Origin: Parapedobacter pyrenivorans_A
GTDB lineage: Bacteria > Bacteroidota > Bacteroidia > Sphingobacteriales > Sphingobacteriaceae
Assembly (NCBI RefSeq): GCF_041925275.1
Contig: NZ_JBHEUZ010000004.1
Coordinates: 124,001 to 188,000, forward strand
DNA: 64,000 bases
Direction of reading: 5' to 3'
Shown here: piece after piece, positions 26,091 to 34,644 of the stretch
Layout: every line of letters begins with the position of its first letter
Position numbering within the stretch: position 1 is the first letter of the stretch
Translations under genes and position numbers: made by a program
The notes under the pieces: model-generated
What the model was told of the DNA's origin: nothing
Seen by the model: only the letters and a program-made list of their open reading frames with translations
Database searches by the model: none

Positions 26091-26404
26091 TTAGGGCCTG
26101 ATCAACCCATCTATCGTGACTTTACGGTTTTTGAACCATCCCAGGTATGCATCCAGTTGTGAAAGCAGAAAATAGGGGAGGTTAAGCAATTGATAGGTTT
26201 TACCGTCTCTGCTTTGCCGGATTTGACTTCTATAGGGATTAACTGATATTCAAAGTGATATAGGTAGTCCGTATCTGCGGTTAGACAGTCGGCGGCGTGA
26301 TGAGAAATGCACCCTATTGTTGTATAATCATCGTTTTTTAGACTAGGCCGGGGATCCAACATTTTACGGGAAAGGGAAAGTTCCCAAAGCATCTCTCGTG
26401 CCAT
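26091..26404 (-). pseudogene. AAA/DUF4143 ATPase remnant (C-terminal part, internally deleted)
   Basis: The first frame contains the DUF4143 nuclease-like motif in DTDYLYHFEYQLIPIEVKSG. In full-length relatives the next 35-40 residues lead to a conserved tail. Here that middle is missing and the tail appears in another frame (GKTYQLLNLPYFLLSQLDAY, ending at the TAA at 26091-26093). The N-terminal ATPase domain is absent. The gene is therefore a remnant with a truncation, an internal deletion and a frameshift. These ATPases are common mobile accessory genes in Bacteroidota. Confidence 0.65.
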
Positions 26405-26482
26405 TTTAGAGTAGGCGTAAGCGTCATCAAAAAAAACTTGTAGTATATACTTAAAATATATGCCTTTGTGAAAAACGAGCGG

Positions 26483-26713
26483 ATGAAGACTTTATCGTTA
26501 AAATTGGACAACCGCGTGTTTGCGGATACGGAAGAAATGACAGCCAAGTTGAAGTTGGCCAGAAATCGCTATATCAATGAAGCGGTAGAAGCGTATAACC
26601 TCTTCAATAAAAGGCGGCTCCTGAAAAGTAAACTGGCTAAAGAATCCAAACTAACAAGCGCTGACTCCATGCAAGTTTTGCATGAATTTGAAAAATTGAT
26701 GGATGGCGATTAG
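26483..26713 (+). CDS. Antitoxin-like protein, MazE/RHH type
   Basis: The 76-residue protein MKTLSLKLDNRVFADTEEMT begins with a beta strand and helices typical of ribbon-helix-helix antitoxins, followed by a long charged helix. ATG 26483 is chosen; GTG 26468 is an alternative. It overlaps the broken mazF by 11 bases, the usual mazEF layout. The antitoxin is intact while its toxin is not, so it may persist as a neutral or regulatory leftover or protect against related toxins. Confidence 0.75.
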   Translation: MKTLSLKLDNRVFADTEEMTAKLKLARNRYINEAVEAYNLFNKRRLLKSKLAKESKLTSADSMQVLHEFEKLMDGD

Positions 26714-26964
26714 ACAGTATGATATTTGGCTGGCTGACCTCAATCCCACAAAAAGTACGGAACCCGGTAAAACGCGACCCTTTGTGTATCGAACTACTCC
26801 GTGTGCACTTACAAGAAGGACAACTTGATCGGCTGAGCGATATACTGGTTGACCAGATTAGGGCAATAGACAATAATCGGCTAATCAAAAAGCTTGGACG
26901 GCTTACCGAAGACCAAATCCCCAAATTGAAAGCGAATACCCGGATTGTGCTGGATATATCGTGA
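26703..26964 (+). pseudogene. mazF/pemK-type toxin, disrupted by internal deletion
   Basis: From the ATG at 26703 one frame reads MAIRQYDIWLADLNPTKSTE and then PGKTRPF, the start of a MazF ribonuclease including the conserved Arg, and stops early. From about 26785 another frame gives the MazF C-terminus (LLRVHLQEGQL, SDILVDQIRAIDNNRLIKKL). The roughly 30-35 central residues that carry the second catalytic region are absent. The toxin is therefore dead by deletion plus frameshift. The 11-base overlap with the antitoxin stop is preserved. Confidence 0.8.
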
Positions 26965-27203
26965 GCGTTGCGCGCAGCAACTTTCTCGTGCCTTTCTATT
27001 CCGGATTTGGGCGTAGCGAGTACAGGACAGGGCTTTGCTTTCTTGGGTGATGCTTTCCGTAAGGTTATTTTAGCGGCATTTCCGGTCCATTTCATTTGCA
27101 GTCACGTCACGATGCTATTTTGTCGTGGCCAGACTTGTTATCGGTGCTTCGGAAGGCCACCAAGGATTAAGGTACAAGCTGCGGTGAATCTCGCGGATTG
27201 AGG
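26965..27203. other. Gap without a supported gene
   Basis: No gene with a recognisable product is seen. The stretch is more GC-rich than the mazEF remnant and has short open frames on both strands, none with a credible start and ribosome site. It separates two convergent accessory gene pairs and may be scar sequence. Confidence 0.4.
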
Positions 27204-27626
27204 TTACGGCTTTATGCTCGAAAGATATTCCTGGGCGTTCATCACAGGAATATCTGCCAGCTTGAAATCCGGTGCGTTACGCGTGATGATGACGCCGCAA
27301 TTTGCTTTGATGGCACTGTAGTACTGCAAGGAGTCTTCGAAATCCGTGAAATCAGCGTTTAACCCCTTCTCGACAATGGCTTCATCGATGGGACATACCT
27401 CACAGATTACCTTGAACTTCCGTAGGCTCTCCTTAGCCCGTACGGCATTGCCGAACTTGCTCAATAAATAATGAGCCGTAGCAAATGTCAATGCCGAGCA
27501 GACTAGTATAACACGACCTTGATCGGCAAGTGTCGCCAGTTTTGCTGCCGGTTCGTAATATGGGTGGCGTTCGGCCAAGAGGTCAAGGACGATGTTCGTA
27601 TCCCAGAATATGCGGGAAACAGCCAT
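27204..27626 (-). CDS. PIN-domain toxin (VapC-like)
   Basis: The 140-residue protein is a PIN-domain ribonuclease. The first catalytic Asp is D9 in FWDTNIVLDLL and later acidic residues lie in DADFTDFEDSLQYYSA, the usual place for the PIN C-terminal Asp pair. The strand IITRNAPDFKLADIPVM is typical. It follows the antitoxin with a one-base overlap (TGATG type). Toxins of this family cut RNA and stop translation when the antitoxin is lost. The pair appears intact. Confidence 0.9.
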   Translation of the reverse strand: MAVSRIFWDTNIVLDLLAERHPYYEPAAKLATLADQGRVILVCSALTFATAHYLLSKFGNAVRAKESLRKFKVICEVCPIDEAIVEKGLNADFTDFEDSLQYYSAIKANCGVIITRNAPDFKLADIPVMNAQEYLSSIKP

Positions 27627-27874
27627 CAGTTATATTTGTCAGCGAGGTAATCGGAATACCCTCGACCGTGTTCGGCGTCTTCCGGCATCCCTAAGCCATT
27701 CGACATACTTTTGACAAATGGCGAAATAGGTAAATCGGCCGCTGTCCCTTGGTCAGTAAGCGATTTCAAATACGCTTCGATAATGCCTGATAAGCTTCGC
27801 TGCTGCGACGCTGCGTACGATTTCGCACGTTCGATAACCATCTTGTCGAGTTTCAATGTCAATTTCGTATCCAT
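27626..27874 (-). CDS. DUF6364 family antitoxin
   Basis: The 82-residue protein MDTKLTLKLDKMVIERAKSY has an RHH-type N-terminus, a central helix with the SLSGIIEAYLKSLT motif and a C-terminal tail (GYSDYLADKYN) likely to neutralise the PIN toxin. The start at 27874 is preferred to the longer frame because a full promoter lies immediately upstream (27893-27924). This pair usually represses its own promoter. It gives the reference for the deleted copy at 17734-17919. Confidence 0.88.
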   Translation of the reverse strand: MDTKLTLKLDKMVIERAKSYAASQQRSLSGIIEAYLKSLTDQGTAADLPISPFVKSMSNGLGMPEDAEHGRGYSDYLADKYN

Positions 27875-27892
27875 GGCAACAAACTGTACGTG

Positions 27893-27924
27893 CAAAAATA
27901 AGAAAAATATCCGTATAGGCAAAA
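27893..27924 (-). promoter_or_regulatory. Promoter of the DUF6364-PIN pair
   Basis: On the minus strand TTTTG is followed by 19 bases and then TATTTTTG, an exact fit to the Bacteroidota TTTG-N19-TAnnTTTG promoter. It ends about 19 bases before the antitoxin ATG. Confidence 0.75.
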
Positions 27925-28102
27925 GGTTAGCCGTGCATGACGACATAGTCGGTATCCAATACACCAAGCCGCTGCCTGTTTTGGAAGGACTGTTGGAGAT
28001 TGGGGTGTTGGAGTGTTGAGCACAAGTGGCGCTTCGCTGAACACTTGCCCCTCTGGTGCGAGAGTTAACTTTTCTCGCTATGGTTAAACCGCGGCAGGTC
28101 TA

Positions 28103-28750
28103 CTAGCGGGGCACCCATTTCACCGTCTCGCTCACCAACGTTGGAAGTACGGAATGCTTCCCCGCCTTAAACGAATGGTCCGCCCCCTCAAGCCGCACCA
28201 GCGAGGCCAAGGGCAGCGAATTGCATACCGAATGGATGAGCTCCCACGTGGCCAGCGCATCCCTGGAGCCCTGCAGGAAGAGCATAGGAATGCGTAGTTG
28301 CTGGAGGTGGTCGGCTCGAACGGTGGCTGGCTTACCGGCCGGATGGAGCGGAAAACCATAAAACACAATACCGGCTACCCCGCTATCCGGATGGGCGGCG
28401 AGGTATTGCGAAGTCATCCTTCCGCCAAATGATTTGCCAGCTGCAATGAGGGGTAGCATAGGATTCAGGGTACGGGCCTTCGCAATAGCCGCCGCGATGG
28501 TCTGATGGGCGACTGCGGGGGAATCCGGGCGGCGTTTCTGTTGCTCCGAAAACGGGAAGTTGAACCGCAGGACGGCAATGCCCGCATCGGCAAGCGAACC
28601 GGCAAGCGCTTCCATAAAGGGATGGTCCATGCCGGCACCCGCGCCATGGGCCAGCGTAAGGGTGCATATGGGATGGTTTGGTGCAGTGTATTTAGCCGTT
28701 ACCGCATTGACCGTGGGGGAAATCCTCAACTTGAGTGTTTGCGCATCCAT
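28103..28750 (-). CDS. Alpha/beta hydrolase, TEX30/KANL3 type
   Basis: The 215-residue protein shows the oxyanion/entry motif THGAGAGMDHPF-like (TLAHGAGAGMDHPFMEAL), the nucleophile elbow GKSFGG with Ser, the late Asp in QGSRDALATWE and the His in EGADHSFK. This small family of alpha/beta hydrolases is widespread and has no agreed substrate. It is cytoplasmic (no signal peptide). It starts 29 bases from the end of the DUF2784 gene, so both may be on one transcript. Confidence 0.88.
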   Translation of the reverse strand: MDAQTLKLRISPTVNAVTAKYTAPNHPICTLTLAHGAGAGMDHPFMEALAGSLADAGIAVLRFNFPFSEQQKRRPDSPAVAHQTIAAAIAKARTLNPMLPLIAAGKSFGGRMTSQYLAAHPDSGVAGIVFYGFPLHPAGKPATVRADHLQQLRIPMLFLQGSRDALATWELIHSVCNSLPLASLVRLEGADHSFKAGKHSVLPTLVSETVKWVPR

Positions 28751-28778
28751 GCTTCATTGTAGTTTCGTGTGTTGCGGC

Positions 28779-29168
28779 TTAAACGCCTCTTTGGCGTGCA
28801 CGCCTTGGCAATCTACGAAAATTCAGGTACAGCGCAATCAAGAAAGCCACAGCGAAACTCACCGCGGTGATTGCGTCGATCCACCCCGGGTCGCTGTCGG
28901 CTCCTGCCAGCTTGTCTACCTGATACTTGACAAATGAGTTCGGCAGGTTGCGTTCGCCGAGGCGGGTTTTGACCTCCCATTGCCAGTCGGTAATCGGGCA
29001 GTAGCCGATGCCATACCAGATACCCAGTACAAGCCACGACGCTGCCGTGAGCAGCACCCCGCACAGATGCCAACGGCGTGTGGCAGGCCAAATCCAGCCC
29101 AGCAGGTTAAACCCGATGATCAGCAGGTGTAACAGCGTATAAAAGCTATCGAGTATGGGTAGCCACAC
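28779..29168 (-). CDS. DUF2784 family membrane protein
   Basis: The 129-residue protein has four hydrophobic segments and the family signature FYTLLHLLIIGFNLLGWIWP and YGIGYCPITDWQWEVK. It starts at the GTG at 29168 (WLPILDSFYT follows). The same GTG and codons are kept in a truncated second copy at 36139-36200, which supports this start over the longer frame at 29228. DUF2784 proteins are small inner-membrane proteins of unknown role. Two Cys, one in the YCPITDW motif, may be functional. Confidence 0.82.
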   Translation of the reverse strand: MWLPILDSFYTLLHLLIIGFNLLGWIWPATRRWHLCGVLLTAASWLVLGIWYGIGYCPITDWQWEVKTRLGERNLPNSFVKYQVDKLAGADSDPGWIDAITAVSFAVAFLIALYLNFRRLPRRARQRGV

Positions 29169-29291
29169 GAAAGATAACAATAGGGGACGGGAATTGTTGC
29201 GTGGAAGACCGACCCGATGTGGGAGCAATTACAAATGGCGGTGTAGCGAAATGCCATTGAATGTCGTCTACAACTCATAAATACCTGATTT

Positions 29292-30569
29292 ATGCAAAGA
29301 GTGTTACTTTTGATGGTGGTACTATCGGCAGGTGCAGCGGTATCGTGCAAGAAGGACCCGACAACAGTAAACCTGGCAACGCTGGATGCGGTACAGGAAT
29401 ACCAATTGTATAGCGCCCAGTCCGATGGCAGCATATCATTGAAGTGGGGCGATTTTCGGATGTGTCTCGTTGGGCCCTGCCCACAGGCGACCACACCAGT
29501 GAAATACCAGGTCTTCATATCTGAAGGTGGGCCGGAGGATTTCCGGCTTCATACGCAGCTGCCGCCAAGCAAGACGGAACTGACGATCCGCGGGCTGGAA
29601 AACGACAAGCCGTATCTTTTTCAAGTGGTGGTGGTTGGAAAGCACGATAGCGTAGTGACGACCAATAGGATCATGACAGCCCCAATAGGCCATCGCATTA
29701 GCGACGTAATGCACTTTCCACAACCGACGGATGTCAGCCGGTCATACGACGGGCGGTTTGATGCCTTCACGACCTACCGGGCCAGTTCGGGTAGCACATT
29801 GACTATACGGGAGGGGCAATCGCCAGAGGTGGTGGTGCGGAGCCGCACACAGGCGCCGGCCTGGGCGCCCGCCGACTACCGGCTGGCCTATCAGACGAGC
29901 GATGGATTGACGGGACCGACCTACCCCGAGCATATTTACGTGTATGATTCGGAGGAGGGGACACATCGGCAGATCGTGGGCGGGCAGCGCCGCAACGTGG
30001 AGCCGGCATGGTCGCCGGATGGCCGTTCGCTTTTGTTCCTGTCAGACCGCGGTGGTGAAGCTGGCTACTTAGACCTGTGGAGTGTTGACGTGGCTGACAC
30101 CACCAAAGTACAGCGTTTGACAACGGTGAGCGCCACCAACGAAGTGTTGAGTGGGCTGGCCCCAACATGGTCGCCTGATGGCGGCAAGATCGCGTTTACT
30201 ACGGTGCCTTCGACGGATAGCAATGTGTTGCCCTATTCGCTGCGCATCGTCGAAATGGATGCCGATGGCACCGACCGACGGCTATTGGTCGAATCGGATT
30301 GGAACGATTACAACCCGGTATACTCGCCCCTGGGCGATCGGATCGCTTTTCTCAGTGATCGCAGCGGGGGCCGTGAAATATGAACGATGATACTCGCTAC
30401 AGGTGCGCTGCGGCAACTGACCTATACCGATGACCTCGAACAGCCAAGCTACTACGTGCAGGATGGACTGCAGTGGTCGCCCGACGGGTCGGGATTATAC
30501 TTCACGGGGGTAAAGAGCGGCATGAAATACGGGTATTTCTTCGTAGATAGCGCGCCGCTGGCCCACTAA
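29292..30569 (+). pseudogene. TolB-like propeller lipoprotein interrupted by an in-frame TGA
   Basis: The first open part (363 codons) has a lipoprotein signal (MQRVLLLMVVLSAGAAVSC), an FN3-like domain (about 25-125) and WD40-like PD40 blades (WSPDGRSLLFLSDRGG, WSPDGGKIAFTT). At 30381-30383 a TGA follows GREI, yet the same frame continues for 61 codons (TMILATGALRQLTY, LQWSPDGSGLYFTG) to a TAA at 30567-30569. Relatives read REIWTM or REIYTM here, so a single TGG-to-TGA change is the simplest explanation. Everything downstream is intact, so the mutation may be recent or the stop may be leaky. Confidence 0.75.
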
Positions 30570-30600
30570 GTGACGCGTTTCACAAAATTCACGGTCTCAT

Positions 30601-30635
30601 CTACCAATATGATGCGTTGCGCACCATATTGGTAG
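30601..30635. repeat. 35-base palindrome between converging genes
   Basis: CTACCAATATG (30601-30611) is the exact reverse complement of CATATTGGTAG (30625-30635). Inside, TGCG pairs with CGCA around a TTG loop. The almost perfect hairpin lies between the broken lipoprotein gene and the C25-like peptidase gene. It could serve as a terminator without a T-run, or be a REP-like element. Confidence 0.6.
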
Positions 30636-30686
30636 CGTCTACTGCGGTACGCGTGTGCCGGCGCAGGAGTGTAGCCGAGCCTCGCA

Positions 30687-32366
30687 TTAGATGGTAAAGC
30701 GGAAGTACTGCCACTCGCTCCAATTGCAATAGCGGTCGCCGATTTTGGCGCGTACCCGCCACCGTCCCGGCTGTGCACCTACAAAATTGTGGTTGAAGGA
30801 TGTGCCCGTCAAATTGTGGTGCACAGAAAAGGTCTGGAAAGACTCGGCGGCCCATTGGCCAGCGCGCACGGCACCGTGGGCATCGATTTCGATGCTGTAG
30901 GTTGCGCCAGGTATGGATACAGGTTGCCAACTGAACGTCATGGTGCGTGGGTAATGGTTAAATACGCTACCCTCGGCAGGGGCGATTGGCCTGGGTACCG
31001 CGCCTTTCCACCAGCCCAATGTGGGGTCTCCCAGGATGCTCATCCCGTAGAACCATTGGCGTTCGCCAAGATCATGGTCTCCACCGCGTGCACGCCACCA
31101 ATCGATCATAGCATCTCCGATGCAATTGCCCTCGCCGATGGGCTTGTAAAAGTCGGCAAAAAACAACATAGAGCCCGTTTTCGTACTGCCTACGGCCGTA
31201 AGCCCGGTATTGGTTTCGCCGCCGGCTTTGTCAAAAATGTACCAGCCACCAATATACTCACTGGTGGTAAACCGGGCCGAGCTGCAGCAAAACAGGTTGA
31301 AAAAATGCGCATTCGGTGCACGTTGATCGCGGAAGTAGGCTGTTTCGATGTATTCAGTAGTGCTTGACGATGGCACGCGGAACGAATGCACGTGGGGGGA
31401 AGAGTGCGAGCAGACCTGCACGAATGAGCGGCTGCGGTTTATTTCCGTTTTGTATAAGTCTGCGTCGGTAATGTCGGGGTTGGTGTATTTGGTGATGTAA
31501 GCAGCGGGGGTCATCTGGTCCATCTCACAGTCGTCAAAGCCAGTCCAATCGTCGTCTACATAAGCGAGGGCGGATCGGGAATGGCCCAGATCACCGGTAC
31601 GGAAACGGTGGTTGCGATCGAAGTAGTTGTTGAGTAGTGTAGGGTCGTTTCCGTTTAAGGTTGGTGTCCAGAGGCGCCCCAACCAAATCTCTGGGGTGAC
31701 ATGCCCCGATACGGCATTGAATTTGCCGTCGGCGTCCGAATCGGTCCAGGTGGCATTCGTATCCATGTAGTACAGGTCGCAGGGAAACTCGGAAGCACTG
31801 CCATGGAAGTCATCACTCATCTCGAACCACGCTGGGGGGATGGCACCGACCATGACCACGCCTTTTGGATTTCTGGCCTTGATGTAGCTGCGGATGTAAC
31901 TGGGGGTGCCGCCATTGTATACGTGGATGGTGGCCCAAAACTGGTCGCGCCCCAGATCGAGCACATACCGATCTATCCGGTCTTTGATCTGTTGGTAAAC
32001 GTCTTTGTGCACGAGTACCAGTACATGCCCGCGGTAGTGCCGGAGTAGCGTTCGGGTATTGAGGTATGATTCGCCCGCGGGGTACGACGGCCGCTTCTTT
32101 TCGGAAATCAGCGGCACTAAATCAAGGAATTTCTTGAAGGTGAGCTGGTAGTCCTTAAACGTCTCGAGCTTGCGCCCGCGGTTGTCCGTTAACTGTAGGT
32201 TGCGTACACTGCGGTATGCCTGGTTGAGTTTGTAGTTGCGCCCGATCGCTTCGAGGTTAAATACCGTCCGGTCCTTCAATACCTGTGCGCGTACTAATTG
32301 CGCGTTGGTGATCGCTTTTTTCTCACCGGCAACGAGTGATGCCAGTTTAATCGTTTTCTTTGCCAT
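30687..32366 (-). CDS. C25 (gingipain-like) family cysteine peptidase
   Basis: The 559-residue protein has a caspase-like C25 core (about 110-440) with the segment DTNATWTDSDADGKFN (Asp-rich, calcium-binding type) and EIWLGRLW. The likely catalytic His is in QVCSHSSPHVHSF and the Cys in NLFCCSSARF. Residues about 465-559 form an Ig/FN3-like domain. Unlike most family members it has no signal peptide (MAKKTIKLASLVAGEKKA) and no visible T9SS sorting domain, so it may be intracellular or leave by another route. The substrate is unknown. Confidence 0.75.
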   Translation of the reverse strand: MAKKTIKLASLVAGEKKAITNAQLVRAQVLKDRTVFNLEAIGRNYKLNQAYRSVRNLQLTDNRGRKLETFKDYQLTFKKFLDLVPLISEKKRPSYPAGESYLNTRTLLRHYRGHVLVLVHKDVYQQIKDRIDRYVLDLGRDQFWATIHVYNGGTPSYIRSYIKARNPKGVVMVGAIPPAWFEMSDDFHGSASEFPCDLYYMDTNATWTDSDADGKFNAVSGHVTPEIWLGRLWTPTLNGNDPTLLNNYFDRNHRFRTGDLGHSRSALAYVDDDWTGFDDCEMDQMTPAAYITKYTNPDITDADLYKTEINRSRSFVQVCSHSSPHVHSFRVPSSSTTEYIETAYFRDQRAPNAHFFNLFCCSSARFTTSEYIGGWYIFDKAGGETNTGLTAVGSTKTGSMLFFADFYKPIGEGNCIGDAMIDWWRARGGDHDLGERQWFYGMSILGDPTLGWWKGAVPRPIAPAEGSVFNHYPRTMTFSWQPVSIPGATYSIEIDAHGAVRAGQWAAESFQTFSVHHNLTGTSFNHNFVGAQPGRWRVRAKIGDRYCNWSEWQYFRFTI

Positions 32367-32676
32367 GGCTCTTTAGAATCTAATTGGATATGACTACTTT
32401 CCTATTTGTATGGCAAATTTTATAAAGAGTTGAGCGTTGTGCAATACCTGAAATGGTGTAATTAATGAACCAGTAGTTTGCAATATGACTTTACCACAAC
32501 TGCCTTTCTTGTGAAGAAAATGGATCGAACTGGTTACCCCCGGTAAGATTTGCTGTTATTTTTTGGTAGGGTAAACTTATTTATACATTGAGCTGTTGTA
32601 TCACTACGGGGGTGTCATTGAATGTTTCTCCATGGCTTTATCTTAGCAAAACGCGGAACTCTTTAAACGATATACG
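32367..32676. other. Divergent intergenic region, 310 bases, no gene seen
   Basis: No coding frame or RNA gene is evident. It is AT-rich and must hold the promoters of the C25-like gene (minus) and the SRPBCC gene (plus). A TATCTTAG near 32639 preceded by TTG at about 18 bases is a weak fit to the Bacteroidota promoter for the plus gene. Confidence 0.4.
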
Positions 32677-33132
32677 ATGAAAACGTTGCAATTCACAAAA
32701 GAAATCAATGCGACGGCCCAGAAAGTATGGGACGTACTTTGGAATCCGGAGACCTATTCAAAATGGACAAGGGCATTCAATCCCGACGACCCGCTTGGCG
32801 GATCCATGCGGAGCGATTGGGAGGTAGGTGGTAAAACGCTATTCATGGATAGCAATGGCAGCGGGATGGTATCTACCATAAAAACCATAGATGAACCTTA
32901 TGAGCTGGTATTTGAGCACCTAGGCGAGCTGATTGACGGGCGGGAGGATACGACGAGCGAAAGGGTGAAAACCTGGGCGGGCTCGTTGGAAGAATACTAC
33001 CTTACGGAACAGGACGGCATCACCACACTCCGCGCTTCTGTACAGATTCCAGAAGGAGACGAAGGGGAGGAGACAATGGACCGTGGGTTTACAGAGGGCT
33101 TAGAAGTAGTGAAACGGCTGGCGGAGCAGTAA
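32677..33132 (+). CDS. SRPBCC (START/AHSA1-like) domain protein
   Basis: The 151-residue protein has the SRPBCC helix-grip fold, recognised by FTKEINATAQKVWDVLWNPETYSKWTRAFNPD at the N-terminus and a long C-terminal helix (MDRGFTEGLEVVKRLAEQ). The family binds hydrophobic ligands or chaperones and cannot be assigned a substrate from sequence. It is a single gene, convergent with the CoA-transferase 8 bases away. Confidence 0.88.
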   Translation: MKTLQFTKEINATAQKVWDVLWNPETYSKWTRAFNPDDPLGGSMRSDWEVGGKTLFMDSNGSGMVSTIKTIDEPYELVFEHLGELIDGREDTTSERVKTWAGSLEEYYLTEQDGITTLRASVQIPEGDEGEETMDRGFTEGLEVVKRLAEQ

Positions 33133-33140
33133 ATTCAGCT

Positions 33141-34427
33141 TTAAACCGGCATTACGCCATGGCGTTCAAAAAAGGCACGTTCCAACGCTTCCCGGTGTGA
33201 TGGATGGGCAATGCTGATGAGTGCTTTTCCCCGTTGTTTGAGGTTTTTCCCAAACAGGTTGACCATGCCGTACTCGGTAACTACCCAGTGCACATGCCCG
33301 CGTGTGGTGACCACACCGGCTCCTTCCTTGAGGTATGGCACGATGCGGGACTGATTGCGTGAGGTGACGGAGGGTAACGCGATGATCGGCTTGCCGCCGT
33401 CTGACAAAGAGGCCCCTCGGATGAAATCCATTTGCCCGCCGATACCGGAAAACTGGTAGATGCCGATGGAGTCGGCACATACCTGGCCGGTGAGGTCGAT
33501 TTCGATGGCACTGTTGATTGCCGTCATCTTGGCATTCTGCCGGATGATGCTGGTATCGTTTACATAGGATATATCCATGACCAGCACCTTGGGGTTGTCG
33601 TGTACGAAATCATACAGCTTGCGGGTGCCCGCCATAAACCCGGTGACGGTACGCCCCCTCTTTATCTTTTTGAGGCTGTTGTCGATGACGCCGCTTTTGA
33701 GTAAGGGGATGACACCATCGGAAAGCATCTCCGTATGAATACCCAGGTGCTTGTGGCCGGTGAGGTTTTGCAGCACCTGGTCGGGTATGCTGCCTATGCC
33801 CATCTGCAACGTTGCACCGTCTTCAACGAGCGAAGCGACATGGCGCCCGATGGTTCTGACGGCATCGGTTGATTTTTGGGAATAATCAACCTCGTGAAGC
33901 GCCACTTCTTGATATACTAAATGGTCGATATCGCTGACGGAGATGAATCCGTTGCCATGTGTACGGGGCATTTTTGGATTGACCAGTGCGACGACAATGC
34001 GGGCGTTTTCAACGGCGGCCTTGGCAATATCTACCGAAGTGCCCAATGAACAATACCCGTGCGCATCCGGCGCTGATACCTGTACCAAGGCGACATCGAG
34101 CGGAAGTATGTGCTGATTGAACAGCTGCGGTATCTGGCTTAGGAACACCGGTACATAATCGCCACCGTTCTCCCGTATAAGCGATCGGATATTTTCGCTC
34201 ACGAAGAGGGAATTGAAATAGAAGCTTTTCTTGAATTGGGGCGTGTTGAAGTTGATGCCGCCCATATTGGTGATGCCCACCAATTCGACATTCCGAAGTG
34301 TTTCGTGCCTATCGATCAGTGCGTTGACCAGCGGTACGGGCGTGGCCGCGCTGCCGTGTATGAATACCCGGTTGCCTGATTGTACACAGGCTACTGCTTC
34401 TGCGGCGGTTATGTATGTGGGTGCCAT
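33141..34427 (-). CDS. Acetyl-CoA hydrolase/transferase family protein (4-hydroxybutyrate CoA-transferase type)
   Basis: The 428-residue protein contains both halves of the CoA-transferase I fold. Motifs include LQMGIGSIPDQVL, GIHTEMLSDG and the catalytic Glu in VHWVVTEYGMVNLFGK. It transfers CoA between acetate and short acyl groups or hydrolyses acetyl-CoA in the cytoplasm. The exact substrate is not readable. It stands alone on the minus strand. Confidence 0.93.
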   Translation of the reverse strand: MAPTYITAAEAVACVQSGNRVFIHGSAATPVPLVNALIDRHETLRNVELVGITNMGGINFNTPQFKKSFYFNSLFVSENIRSLIRENGGDYVPVFLSQIPQLFNQHILPLDVALVQVSAPDAHGYCSLGTSVDIAKAAVENARIVVALVNPKMPRTHGNGFISVSDIDHLVYQEVALHEVDYSQKSTDAVRTIGRHVASLVEDGATLQMGIGSIPDQVLQNLTGHKHLGIHTEMLSDGVIPLLKSGVIDNSLKKIKRGRTVTGFMAGTRKLYDFVHDNPKVLVMDISYVNDTSIIRQNAKMTAINSAIEIDLTGQVCADSIGIYQFSGIGGQMDFIRGASLSDGGKPIIALPSVTSRNQSRIVPYLKEGAGVVTTRGHVHWVVTEYGMVNLFGKNLKQRGKALISIAHPSHREALERAFFERHGVMPV

Positions 34428-34598
34428 CCTTTTTGTTTTTTGACTATTTATCTGGTGAAAAATGATTTTCCTTGTAACTACAGCGCCATGCGCAAGCGAC
34501 AGTGAAAGTTAACAATTTTGCGCTAATTGGAGCTGAAGAATCTCAAAATCCGGATTCTTCAATGATCCCAACGGTGCTGCAAAAATTCAAAGAAAAAT

Positions 34599-34633
34599 TT
34601 GCGTAGTCGGATAGCTACATTTATATTTGTAGC
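34599..34633 (+). promoter_or_regulatory. Promoter with overlapping dyad for the ArsR operon
   Basis: TTG (34599-34601), 20 bases, TATATTTG (34622-34629) fits the Bacteroidota promoter. Overlapping the -7 box is a perfect dyad GCTACA-N8-TGTAGC (34614-34633), a natural operator for the ArsR-type repressor encoded 12 bases downstream. A bound repressor would block RNA polymerase directly. Confidence 0.75.
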
Positions 34634-34644
34634 CAAATAACTTC

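Noticed and set aside
26637..27095. Minus-strand open frame of 152 codons across the mazF remnant
   Set aside because: It runs antisense through recognisable MazE/MazF sequence and has no domain signature.
30381..30383. Selenocysteine codon
   Set aside because: No hairpin resembling a SECIS was seen after the TGA, and Trp fits the family at this position.
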